This document shows positions 47,074 to 55,970 of a DNA stretch of 64,000 nt, piece after piece (the first letter of the stretch is position 1; each line of letters opens with the position of its first letter). Both the position numbers and the translations under genes were made by a program. The DNA comes from Paracoccaceae bacterium. GTDB lineage: Bacteria > Pseudomonadota > Alphaproteobacteria > Rhodobacterales > Rhodobacteraceae. The notes beneath the pieces are model-generated. The model worked only from the letters and a program-made list of their open reading frames with translations, searched no databases and was not told where the DNA came from. Where the stretch lies: assembly GCA_011389685.1 (NCBI GenBank), contig JAABTV010000001.1, positions 80,547 to 144,546 of the forward strand, given 5' to 3'.

Positions 47074-48123
47074 ATGGCGACTGTGACGCTCAAAGACCTG
47101 CGCAAGAGTTTCGGCCCCGACGAGGTGATCCACGGGATCGACATGGAGATCGCGGATGGCGAGTTCATCGTCATCGTCGGGCCGTCGGGCTGTGGCAAGT
47201 CCACACTCCTGCGTATGGTCGCGGGGCTGGAAACCGTGACCGGCGGCGAGGTTCTGATCGGGGGGGAACGGGCCAACGAGAAGGAGCCGATGGATCGAAA
47301 CATCGCCATGGTGTTCCAGAACTACGCGCTTTATCCGCATATGTCGGTGGCGCAGAACATGGGCTATGGTCTGAGAATCGCAGGTCTGCCCAAGGCCGAG
47401 ATCGCCGCCAAGGTCGAGGCGGCGGCGCATCTTCTGCAGCTCGACGGCTTGCTCGACCGGCGCCCCAAGCAGCTTTCGGGCGGGCAGCGTCAGCGCGTCG
47501 CCATGGGCCGCGCCATCGTGCGCGAGCCGTCGGTGTTCCTGTTCGACGAGCCGCTTTCCAATCTCGATGCCAAGCTGCGGGTGCAGATGCGGCTTGAGAT
47601 CAAGGAGTTGCAGTCGAAACTCGGGGTGACGGCGCTTTACGTGACCCATGATCAGGTCGAGGCGATGACCATGGCCGACCGGATGATCGTGATGAATGAG
47701 GGCCGGGCCGAGCAGATCGGAACGCCGATGGAGGTTTACGAGACGCCGCGATCGCTTTTCGCCGCGCAGTTCATCGGCAGCCCGGCGATGAATGTGCTCG
47801 ATGCGACTATCCGTGACGGGCGGGTGATGCTGGGCGAGGTGGCGGTGGCCGAAACCGGGAAGCGCCCGGGGCCGGTCAAGCTGGGCCTACGGCCCGAGCA
47901 TGTGGTGCCCGCCGCCGACGGGCCATTGGCGATGGATGTCCTGCTCGCCGAGCCGCTGGGCGCCAACACGCTCTTGCACGGGCGGCTCGCGGGCACCGAG
48001 ATCGCCTTTACCGCCAGCCTTCAGGGGGTGCACCTGGCCGGGCAGGGCGGCGCGGCCACGCGCTTTGGCGTCGATCCGGTCGATTGTCATCTTTTCGACC
48101 CCGAAAGCGGCCGCCGGTTGTAA
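47074..48123 (+). CDS. ugpC: Glycerol-3-phosphate ABC transporter ATPase
   Basis: The 349-residue ATPase has Walker [10 protein letters not shown], the signature [12 protein letters not shown], Walker [11 protein letters not shown] and the switch His ([10 protein letters not shown]). The C-terminal TOBE/OB domain (about 240-349) is typical for the MalK/UgpC group and may take part in regulation. It energises the UgpAE permease. Confidence 0.94.
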   Translation: MATVTLKDLRKSFGPDEVIHGIDMEIADGEFIVIVGPSGCGKSTLLRMVAGLETVTGGEVLIGGERANEKEPMDRNIAMVFQNYALYPHMSVAQNMGYGLRIAGLPKAEIAAKVEAAAHLLQLDGLLDRRPKQLSGGQRQRVAMGRAIVREPSVFLFDEPLSNLDAKLRVQMRLEIKELQSKLGVTALYVTHDQVEAMTMADRMIVMNEGRAEQIGTPMEVYETPRSLFAAQFIGSPAMNVLDATIRDGRVMLGEVAVAETGKRPGPVKLGLRPEHVVPAADGPLAMDVLLAEPLGANTLLHGRLAGTEIAFTASLQGVHLAGQGGAATRFGVDPVDCHLFDPESGRRL

Positions 48124-48172
48124 GGCAAGCCAATTTCGACTTTTCCCCGGCGGGGCGAGGCAGTATCCGCTT

Positions 48173-48216
48173 GTCTCATGGCAAGGGGGCTGCCCCCGTG
48201 CATCACGGGATGAGAC
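48173..48216 (+). promoter_or_regulatory. Structured leader of the crotonase gene
   Basis: An outer stem GTCTCAT/ATGAGAC (48173-48179 with 48210-48216) encloses GGGGG-CTG-CCCCC and CCCGTG-CAT-CACGGG, which share three C residues and so exclude each other. The structure ends six bases before the GAGGGAG ribosome site. Confidence 0.4.
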
Positions 48217-48233
48217 ATGAAGAGGGAGTGAAG

Positions 48234-49034
48234 ATGAGTGTTGAGCGACTGAAACAGGAGGTGCGGAACCTGCGCATCGAGACCGAGGAGAACGGGGTCT
48301 GGACCGTCACCCTCAACCGCCCGAGCAAGCGCAACGCGCTCGATTCCCACACCGTCGAAGAGATGGTCGAGGTGTTTTCCAGGGCCGGCCGGCTGGGGGC
48401 CAGGGCGATCGTGCTGGCCGCCGAGGGCGATCATTTCTGTGCCGGGCTCGACCTCATCGAACATCACGACGCGGATCGCCGCCCCGAGGATTTCATGCAT
48501 CTGTGCCTGCGCTGGCACGAGGCGTTCAACAAGATGGAATATGGCGGTGTGCCGATCATCGCGGCGCTCAAGGGCGCGGTGGTGGGCGGTGGCCTCGAAC
48601 TGGCCAGCGCGGCGCATATCCGCGTGGCCGATCAGGGCACTTATTTCGCGCTGCCCGAGGGCCAGCGCGGGCTCTTTACCGGGGGCGGCGCGACGATCCG
48701 GGTGGCCGACCTCGTGGGCAAGGCGCGGATGGTCGACATGATGCTGACGGGGCGCGTCTATAAAGGGCAGGAGGCCATTGACGTGGGCCTTGCGCAATAC
48801 CTGGTCGAGGACAGCATGGCCACGGCGCGCATGCTTGCCGCGAAGTCGGCCGACAACCTGCCGCTCACCAATTTCGCGATCTGCTCGGCGATCAGCCACA
48901 TGCAGAACATGTCGGCGCTCGACGCGGCCTATGCGGAATCGGTGGTGGCGGGGATCGTCAACACTCAGGAACCCGCGCGCGAACGGCTCAGGGCATTCGC
49001 CGACAAGACCGCGGCGCGGGTCCGCCCGGAGTGA
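48234..49034 (+). CDS. Enoyl-CoA hydratase/isomerase (crotonase) family protein
   Basis: The 266-residue protein has the crotonase core: [11 protein letters not shown], the oxyanion strand [28 protein letters not shown] and [15 protein letters not shown]. Both positions that carry catalytic Glu in hydratases (in GLELAS and LPEGQ) are occupied by Glu, so hydration of an enoyl-CoA is possible. It stands between two ABC transporters, with no other acyl-CoA gene nearby. ATG 48234 follows GAGGGAG. Confidence 0.85.
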   Translation: MSVERLKQEVRNLRIETEENGVWTVTLNRPSKRNALDSHTVEEMVEVFSRAGRLGARAIVLAAEGDHFCAGLDLIEHHDADRRPEDFMHLCLRWHEAFNKMEYGGVPIIAALKGAVVGGGLELASAAHIRVADQGTYFALPEGQRGLFTGGGATIRVADLVGKARMVDMMLTGRVYKGQEAIDVGLAQYLVEDSMATARMLAAKSADNLPLTNFAICSAISHMQNMSALDAAYAESVVAGIVNTQEPARERLRAFADKTAARVRPE

Positions 49035-49103
49035 TGCGGGTCGCTTTGATTCAACAAGCTGACGCAGGGTAAATTTCTCTGGCGTCACACGCGTGTCAAA
49101 CGC

Positions 49104-49109
49104 TAGGCT
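49104..49109 (+). promoter_or_regulatory. TAGGCT -10-like element before the peptide transporter operon
   Basis: TAGGCT at 49104-49109 repeats the hexamer seen at 759 and 16937. No good -35 hexamer is visible 17 bases upstream. Transcription from here would include the hairpin at 49137 in the leader. Confidence 0.3.
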
Positions 49110-49136
49110 TAACCCCGGGCGCAGCGACACTCGCGG

Positions 49137-49164
49137 CCTTGGGGGTCATCCCGACCCCCCAAGG
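49137..49164 (+). repeat. Stable hairpin in the leader of the peptide-type SBP gene
   Basis: CCTTGGGGGTC pairs with GACCCCCCAAGG with a single bulged base and a five-base loop. It lies just before the AAAAAGGGGAT ribosome site. It could stabilise the mRNA or be a terminator remnant. Confidence 0.5.
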
Positions 49165-49192
49165 CCCCTTCGCATCCAAAAAGGGGATAAGC

Positions 49193-50689
49193 ATGTCATT
49201 CACAAGATTCACAGGCACCGGGCTGGCCGGCGCATTCGCGCTTGCCGTCGCCTTTGGTGCAACGGCGGCATCCGCCGAAACCTCCGTCTCGATCGGTTTT
49301 CAACAGGAGCCGACGACGCTCGACCCGACCAGCGACGCGACCGCCGCAATCGACGGGATCATCACCCATAACGTGCTGGAATCGCTGACCGTGGTGAACG
49401 AGGCGGGCGAGGTTTTGCCGGCGCTGGCCGAAAGCTGGACCATCTCCGAGGATGGCCTCACCTATCGCTTCAACCTGGCGCAAGATGTCACCTTTCACGA
49501 TGGCACCACCTTCGACGCCGAGGATGTGAAATTCTCGTTCGACCGCGCCCTGGCCGAGGACAGCGAGAACCCGACCAAGGGCATTTTCAACCCGGTGGAG
49601 AGCGTCACGGTGATCGACCCGCACACGGTCGAGATGGTGCTCAGGAACAAGGATGCGTTCTTCCTGTTCAACATCGCGCGGGGCGATGCCTCGATCGTCG
49701 CCCCCGAAAGCGTGGACCAGCTCAAGACCGCACCCATCGGCACCGGCGCCTATCGCTTTGACAGCTGGACGCGGGGCGATCGGCTCACCCTCGTGAAGAA
49801 CCCCGATTTCCGCGACGCCGACAACGTGGAGATGGACAGGGTGGTGATCCGCTTCATCTCCGACCCGGCGGCGGCCAGTGCCGCGCTGCTCTCGGGCGAG
49901 TTGGACGCGTTCCCGGGCTTTCCCGCGCCCGAAATGCTGCCGCAATTCGAGGCCGATCCGCGTTTCACCGTTACCGTGGGCAGCACCGAGGGCGAGGTGA
50001 TCCTGGCCATGAACAACGCCAAGGCGCCGTTCGACAATGTCGAGGTGCGCCGTGCCGTGAGCCATGCCATCGACCGTGCCGCGATCATCGACGGGGCGAT
50101 GTATGGCCGTGCCACGCCCATTGGCAGCTTCTATCCGCCGCACGGGGCGGCCTATGTCGATCTGCTGGACGCCTATCCGCATGACCCCGACAAGGCCCGC
50201 GCCATGTTCGAGCAAGCAGGCATCGCCAGCAGCACGATGACCATCCGCGTGCCGCCCTTCCCCTATGCCACCCGCTCGGGCGAGATCATCCAGGCGCAAC
50301 TCACCGCCGCCGGGATCGACGCCAAGGTCGAAAACGTGGAATGGGGGTTCTGGCTCGACGAGATCTACAAGAAGCAGAATTACGACATGACCATCATCGC
50401 GCACACGAGCCCCAACGACATGGGCAATTTCGCGCGCGGCAAGTCGTATTTCTACGGCTTCGAGGATCCCGAGTTCACCGAGTTGTGGAATGCGATCAGC
50501 ACCGAGACCGACCCCGACACGCGCAACGATCTCTTGCGGCAGGGGCAGCGCTACCTGACCGAAAACGCGATCCACGGCTTTTTGTTCCAACTGCCGCGTC
50601 TCGGGGTCTATGACGCGCGGCTGCGCGGTTACTGGACCGCTTCGCCGGTGCTCTACGAGCCGCGCGCGAGCATGTCCTGGGCCGAGTGA
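49193..50689 (+). CDS. Peptide/nickel-type ABC transporter substrate-binding protein (SBP family 5)
   Basis: The 498-residue protein has a signal peptide (about 1-28, ending ASAE) and the SBP-5 fold: GFQQEPTTLDPTSD, DVTFHDGTTFDAEDVKFSFD, and GTGAYRFDSW. Relatives bind dipeptides, oligopeptides, nickel, glutathione or sugars. The ligand cannot be told here. It heads an operon of two permeases and two ATPases. Confidence 0.88.
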   Translation: MSFTRFTGTGLAGAFALAVAFGATAASAETSVSIGFQQEPTTLDPTSDATAAIDGIITHNVLESLTVVNEAGEVLPALAESWTISEDGLTYRFNLAQDVTFHDGTTFDAEDVKFSFDRALAEDSENPTKGIFNPVESVTVIDPHTVEMVLRNKDAFFLFNIARGDASIVAPESVDQLKTAPIGTGAYRFDSWTRGDRLTLVKNPDFRDADNVEMDRVVIRFISDPAAASAALLSGELDAFPGFPAPEMLPQFEADPRFTVTVGSTEGEVILAMNNAKAPFDNVEVRRAVSHAIDRAAIIDGAMYGRATPIGSFYPPHGAAYVDLLDAYPHDPDKARAMFEQAGIASSTMTIRVPPFPYATRSGEIIQAQLTAAGIDAKVENVEWGFWLDEIYKKQNYDMTIIAHTSPNDMGNFARGKSYFYGFEDPEFTELWNAISTETDPDTRNDLLRQGQRYLTENAIHGFLFQLPRLGVYDARLRGYWTASPVLYEPRASMSWAE

Positions 50690-50722
50690 CGCGCTGAACG
50701 CAACCCGGATCGGTATGCAAGC

Positions 50723-51670
50723 ATGAGCTATTTCATCGCCCGGCGCCTCGCCGGATTCCTCCTGACGCTCTGGGCGGTGTCGGTCGTGGTCTTCGCGGTG
50801 ATGAACGTGCTTCCGGGCGATCCGGCATTGACGATCCTCGGGATCGACTCCACCGAAGAGGCGCGCGCGGCACTGCGTGCGCGCCTTGGCCTCGATCAAC
50901 CGGTGGTGTTGCGTTATCTCGACTGGGTCGCGGGCGCACTGCGCGGCGATTTCGGGACAAGCTTTTCCTTTGGCGTGCCGGTGTCGGGCCTGATCGGCGA
51001 ACGCCTGCCCCTGACCTTTTCGCTGGCGCTGTCGGGCATGGTCGTGACCGTGATTCTGGCGCTGGTGCTGGGCATCACGGCGGCGGCACGCCATGGCCGC
51101 CCGGGCGATTGGGGCATCATGCTGCTGAGCCAGATGGGCATCGCGATCCCGGCTTTCTGGCTGTCGATGCTTCTGGTCCTGCTTTTCGCGGTCAGGCTGC
51201 GCTGGCTGCCGCCGGGGGGCTTTCCGGGATGGGGCGATCCGATCGCGGCGCTGCGCTCTCTCGTCTTGCCCACGGCGGCGCTGGCGCTGGTGCAATCGGC
51301 GGTTCTGGCGCGGGTCACGCGCTCGGCGGCGCTCGAGGTGATGCGGCTCGATTTCGTGCGCACCGCGCGGGCCAGCGGTTTCGGGTCGCGCCATGTGCTC
51401 TGGCGGCATGTGCTGCCCAATGCGCTGGTGCCGATCGTGACCATCGTGGGGCTGCAATTCGCCGGGCTGGTCACCGGCACGATCGTGATCGAGAACGTGT
51501 TCTACCTGCCCGGGCTGGGGCGGCTGTTGTTCCAGTCGATCGCCAATCGCGACCTGATCACGGTTCAGGCGCTGGTGATGCTCTTTGCCACGCTGGTGGT
51601 GACGGCGAATTTCCTTGTCGATATCGCCTATGTGATCATCGACCCGCGCCTGCGCGGGGCAAGGGGATGA
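50723..51670 (+). CDS. Peptide-type ABC transporter permease (DppB-like)
   Basis: The 315-residue permease has six membrane segments, the N-terminal FIARRLAGFLLTLWAVSVVVF helix and a coupling loop VRTARASGFGSRHVLWRHVLPNAL. It forms the channel with the next gene product, with which it overlaps by four bases (ATGA). Confidence 0.9.
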   Translation: MSYFIARRLAGFLLTLWAVSVVVFAVMNVLPGDPALTILGIDSTEEARAALRARLGLDQPVVLRYLDWVAGALRGDFGTSFSFGVPVSGLIGERLPLTFSLALSGMVVTVILALVLGITAAARHGRPGDWGIMLLSQMGIAIPAFWLSMLLVLLFAVRLRWLPPGGFPGWGDPIAALRSLVLPTAALALVQSAVLARVTRSAALEVMRLDFVRTARASGFGSRHVLWRHVLPNALVPIVTIVGLQFAGLVTGTIVIENVFYLPGLGRLLFQSIANRDLITVQALVMLFATLVVTANFLVDIAYVIIDPRLRGARG

Positions 51671-52497
51671 GGGAACGGCGGCTTTCCCCGAACCTGATCA
51701 TCGGCGCGGTGCTGGTGGCGCTGGTCTGTGGTGTGGCGCTTTTGTCGGTGGTGTGGACGCCGCACCCTTACGCGGTGATCGACGTTGGCGGAAAATTCGC
51801 GCCGGCCAGCGCCGAGCACTGGCTGGGCACCGATCAACTGGGCCGCGATCTGGTGTCGCAACTGATGGTGGCGGCGGGCAATTCGATGATGGTGGCGTTG
51901 CTGGCGGTTGGCGTGGGCTGTGTTCTGGGCACGGCGTTCGGGCTTCTGGCAGCGGCGCGTGGGGGATGGACCGAAGAGGCGATCATGCGGGTCTCGGATC
52001 TCGGGTTCGCCTTCCCGGCGCTCTTGTTCGCGATCATGCTGGCGGCGGCTTATGGCCCGTCGCTGAGCGTGGTGGTGGTGGCCATCGCCTTCATCAATAT
52101 CCCGATCTTCGCGCGGGTTTCTCGGGCGGCGGCCAACCAGGTCTGGCACCGCGAATATGTCTATGCGGCGCGGGCGGCCGGGATGGGGCGTTTCGCCATC
52201 TCGCGCGATCATATCCTGCCCAACATCGCCGCACCGGTGATCGTGCAGGCCACCATCGAATTCGCGGTGTCGATCCTGACCGAGGCGGCGCTGTCCTATC
52301 TCGGGCTGGGCGCGCAGCCGCCGGCGCCGTCCTGGGGGCGGATGCTGTCGGAGGCGCAGACGCTGATGTATCTGGCGCCGCAACTGGCGATCTGGCCGGG
52401 CCTGTGCATCTTCACCGCAGTTCTGGGGTTCGGCCTTCTGGGCGACGGGCTGCGCGACATGACCGACCCGCGCCTCATTCGGGAGCGGCGGGCATGA
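51667..52497 (+). CDS. Peptide-type ABC transporter permease (DppC-like)
   Basis: The 276-residue permease has HWLGTDQLGRDLVSQLM near the start and the coupling loop YAARAAGMGRFAISRDHILPN, both hallmarks of DppC proteins. It overlaps the following ATPase gene by four bases. Confidence 0.9.
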   Translation: MRERRLSPNLIIGAVLVALVCGVALLSVVWTPHPYAVIDVGGKFAPASAEHWLGTDQLGRDLVSQLMVAAGNSMMVALLAVGVGCVLGTAFGLLAAARGGWTEEAIMRVSDLGFAFPALLFAIMLAAAYGPSLSVVVVAIAFINIPIFARVSRAAANQVWHREYVYAARAAGMGRFAISRDHILPNIAAPVIVQATIEFAVSILTEAALSYLGLGAQPPAPSWGRMLSEAQTLMYLAPQLAIWPGLCIFTAVLGFGLLGDGLRDMTDPRLIRERRA

Positions 52498-53455
52498 TCG
52501 AGGTCGAGGGTCTGTCCATCACCAGCGCGGCGGGACCGATCCTGCGTGATGTGAGGCTGCATGTGGCCGCCGGCGAACGGCTGGGCGTGGTCGGCGAAAG
52601 TGGGTCGGGCAAGACGCTGCTGGCGATGTCGCTGATGGGGATGGTGCCCGACGGTTTGCACGTCACCGGCTCGATCCGCATCGACGGGGCCGAGATGGGC
52701 GGCGCGGACGAGGCCGCGTGGCGGCGCTTGCGCGCAAGACGCGTGGCGATGATCTTTCAGGAACCGATGAGCGCGCTCAACCCGCTGCGCCGGGTGGGCG
52801 ACACCGTGGCCGAACCGCTGATCCGGCACCTTGGCCTTTCGCCACGCGCGGCGCGCGACAAGGCGCTGGCGCTGTTTGAAGAGACCGGCATCCTTGGGCC
52901 AGAGCGGCGGCTCTCGCAATATCCGCACCAGTTGTCGGGCGGGCAGCGCCAGCGGGTGCTGATCGCGCTGGCGCTGGCCTGCGATCCGGAACTGTTGATC
53001 GCGGACGAGCCGACCACCGCGCTTGACGCCAACGTGGCGCTGCGCATCACGCGGCTTCTGGTGCGGCTGGCCCGCGAACGGCGGATGGGGCTTCTGTTCA
53101 TCAGTCATGATCTGGCCGCCGTGAGCCGCACGACCGAGCGCCTGATGGTGATGTATGGCGGTGACGTGGTCGAGACCGGCGCCACGGCCGAAGTGTTGCG
53201 CGCGCCCGCGCATCCCTACACGGTGGGGCTTCTGGCCGCGCGCCCGTCGCTCGCTGCCCATGGCAAGCGACGCCTGCCCACCATCCCGGGCAGCGTGCCA
53301 CCGCCACAGGAATTGCCGCGCGGCTGTCGTTTTTCCGGGCGTTGCGGGCAGGAAATCGCGCGCTGTGCGGATGAAAGACCGCAGCCCGTGGCCACCGCCC
53401 CCGGCAGTTGGGCCGCCTGCCACCTGTTGCGGGCCCGGGCGAAAGGGGCAGGGGC

Positions 53456-53459
<4 letters not shown>
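52494..53459 (+). CDS. Peptide-type ABC transporter ATPase (DppD/OppD-like)
   Basis: The 321-residue ATPase has Walker A GESGSGKT, signature [12 protein letters not shown], Walker B LLIADEPTTALD and the switch His (FISHDLAAV). The C-terminal oligopeptide-transporter extension is present and has four Cys (CRFSGRCGQEIARC and a final WAACH), as in other OppD proteins. Start ATG 52494 overlaps the upstream stop. Confidence 0.92.
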
Positions 53460-54238
<779 letters not shown>

Positions 54239-54240
54239 CC

Positions 54241-55056
54241 ATGACCCGTTTCGTTCACCTGACCGACCTTCACGTCACCGACCCCGGGCGCGATGACCCC
54301 AAGCTGCTGTCCGACACGCCGGCGATGCTGAGGCGTGTGGTGGCCGAGATCGGGCGCATGGACCCGGCCCCCGATTTCGTGGCGATCTCGGGCGATCTGA
54401 CCAATCATGGCGACGTGGAAAGCTATGGCTGCGTGAAGGCGGCTCTTGAACCCCTGGCGATGCCGGTCGTGGTGTCACTGGGCAATCACGATGCCCGCGA
54501 CGGCTTTCGCGCGGTCTTTGATCCCGATGCGCAAGGCGATGCGACGCCCGCCTTTCACCACCGGGTGCTGGCCGGGCTGCATGTGATCGCGCTGGACAGT
54601 TCGGTGCCGGGGCGGGTCGGCGGGGCCATCGGAGTGGATCAGTTCGACCATCTTGACGCGGCGCTGGCCGCGCATCCCGATCTGCCGAAGCTGATCCTGT
54701 GTCACCATCCACCCGCGATGCCGCAGGGCGCGGGGCTGGCATGGGAGAGCCTCACCCCCGAGGACAGCGTCGCACTGGCCGCGCGCCTTGCCGCGCAGAA
54801 CGTGATCGCGGTTCTGAGCGGGCATATGCATTGCAACCGCGTGCTGCACTGGCACGGAATCCCGGTGGTGATCTCGACCGGGCTGCACAACACCGTCGAC
54901 ATGCTGGAACCGGCCGACATGGTGATGGAGGAGGGGGCGGGCCTGGCCATCGGGCAGGTCCTGCCCGACGCGCTCGATATCCGCTTCGTGCCGCTGGCGC
55001 CACGGGGGGCGGTGCTGGGCCGGATCGGGGCCGAGCGGTTGCGGGGGTTTTCCTGA
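54241..55056 (+). CDS. Class III metallophosphodiesterase (GpdQ/CpdA-like)
   Basis: The 271-residue protein has all metal-binding motifs of calcineurin-like phosphoesterases: TDLHVTD, SGDLTNHG, GNHDAR, LCHHPP and SGHMHCNR. Length and order match GpdQ, which cuts glycerophosphodiesters, and CpdA, which cuts cyclic AMP. In this setting, two genes from a glycerol-3-phosphate type importer, a diester-splitting role is attractive but inferred. No signal peptide is present, so it acts in the cytoplasm. The next gene starts immediately at its stop codon. Confidence 0.88.
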   Translation: MTRFVHLTDLHVTDPGRDDPKLLSDTPAMLRRVVAEIGRMDPAPDFVAISGDLTNHGDVESYGCVKAALEPLAMPVVVSLGNHDARDGFRAVFDPDAQGDATPAFHHRVLAGLHVIALDSSVPGRVGGAIGVDQFDHLDAALAAHPDLPKLILCHHPPAMPQGAGLAWESLTPEDSVALAARLAAQNVIAVLSGHMHCNRVLHWHGIPVVISTGLHNTVDMLEPADMVMEEGAGLAIGQVLPDALDIRFVPLAPRGAVLGRIGAERLRGFS

Positions 55057-55839
55057 GTGACCGCGCCCATCGCCGATGATGAAGACGACGGCCGCCACCT
55101 TGCGCTGAGCGGGGCCTATAACGTCCGCGATCTGGGCGGGTATCGCACCCGCGCGGGTGGCCTGACCCAACGGCGCAGGCTCTTGCGTGCCGATTCCCCG
55201 CAACGGCTGACACCGGATGATCTCGACCTTTTGCTGGGCACGGGGCTGCGCACCGTGATCGACCTGCGCGCGCCGCACGAGCTTGCCAATGCACCGAACC
55301 CGCTGGGCGCGGTCGCCGCGCTCGATTACCTGCACCTGCCGCTTTTCGACGCGCTGGCGCCCGCGAATGTGCATGAAGGCGCGACAGGGCTGGACCCTTT
55401 GCCGCATTTCTATGCGCGCACCCTGTCGACGCGCGCCGAGGCCTTGCGCGAGGTGATGCAGGCCATCACCGAGGCCCCGCCCGGCGCGGTGATGTTCCAC
55501 TGCACCGCCGGCAAGGACCGCACTGGGGTGATTGCCGCGCTGTTGCTGGGCAATGCCGATGTGCGTGAAGAGGATATCGTGGCCGACTATGCCAGCACCG
55601 AACGCCATATCGCGCCGCTGGTGGCCGAGTTTCTCGAACGCGCGCGGGCGGCGGGCGGAACCGATGTGGAGGCCTATGGCCGGGCGCTCAGATCGCGGCC
55701 CGAGACGATGAGGCGGGTTCTGGCGGATATCGCCCAAAGCTATGGGTCGGTGCCGGATTACCTGGCCGGGATCGGTCTTGGTTCGACCGAGCGCGCACGG
55801 CTGGCGGCGCGATTGCTGTCGGCGCAGGCTCCGCCGTGA
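55057..55839 (+). CDS. Protein-tyrosine/serine phosphatase (Y_phosphatase3 family)
   Basis: The 260-residue protein has NVRDLGGYRTRAGG near the start and the P-loop HCTAGKDRTG, a Cys-x5-Arg active site of the LipA/OCA1-like phosphatase family, which acts on phosphotyrosine or phosphoinositides. GTG 55057 follows the upstream TGA without any gap; this is the only plausible start. It ends the transporter operon. Confidence 0.85.
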   Translation: MTAPIADDEDDGRHLALSGAYNVRDLGGYRTRAGGLTQRRRLLRADSPQRLTPDDLDLLLGTGLRTVIDLRAPHELANAPNPLGAVAALDYLHLPLFDALAPANVHEGATGLDPLPHFYARTLSTRAEALREVMQAITEAPPGAVMFHCTAGKDRTGVIAALLLGNADVREEDIVADYASTERHIAPLVAEFLERARAAGGTDVEAYGRALRSRPETMRRVLADIAQSYGSVPDYLAGIGLGSTERARLAARLLSAQAPP

Positions 55840-55970
55840 TGAGCCCGCGGGCATCACCTCCCGCGACATCCGGAAAATCCCGTGGCGCTATTGCCTTGGC
55901 TATGTTTGCGCCGGTATTTCTTTTCGGGTAACAGAACAGGAACCGGGGCGAACAGGGCAGAGCGCGCGAC

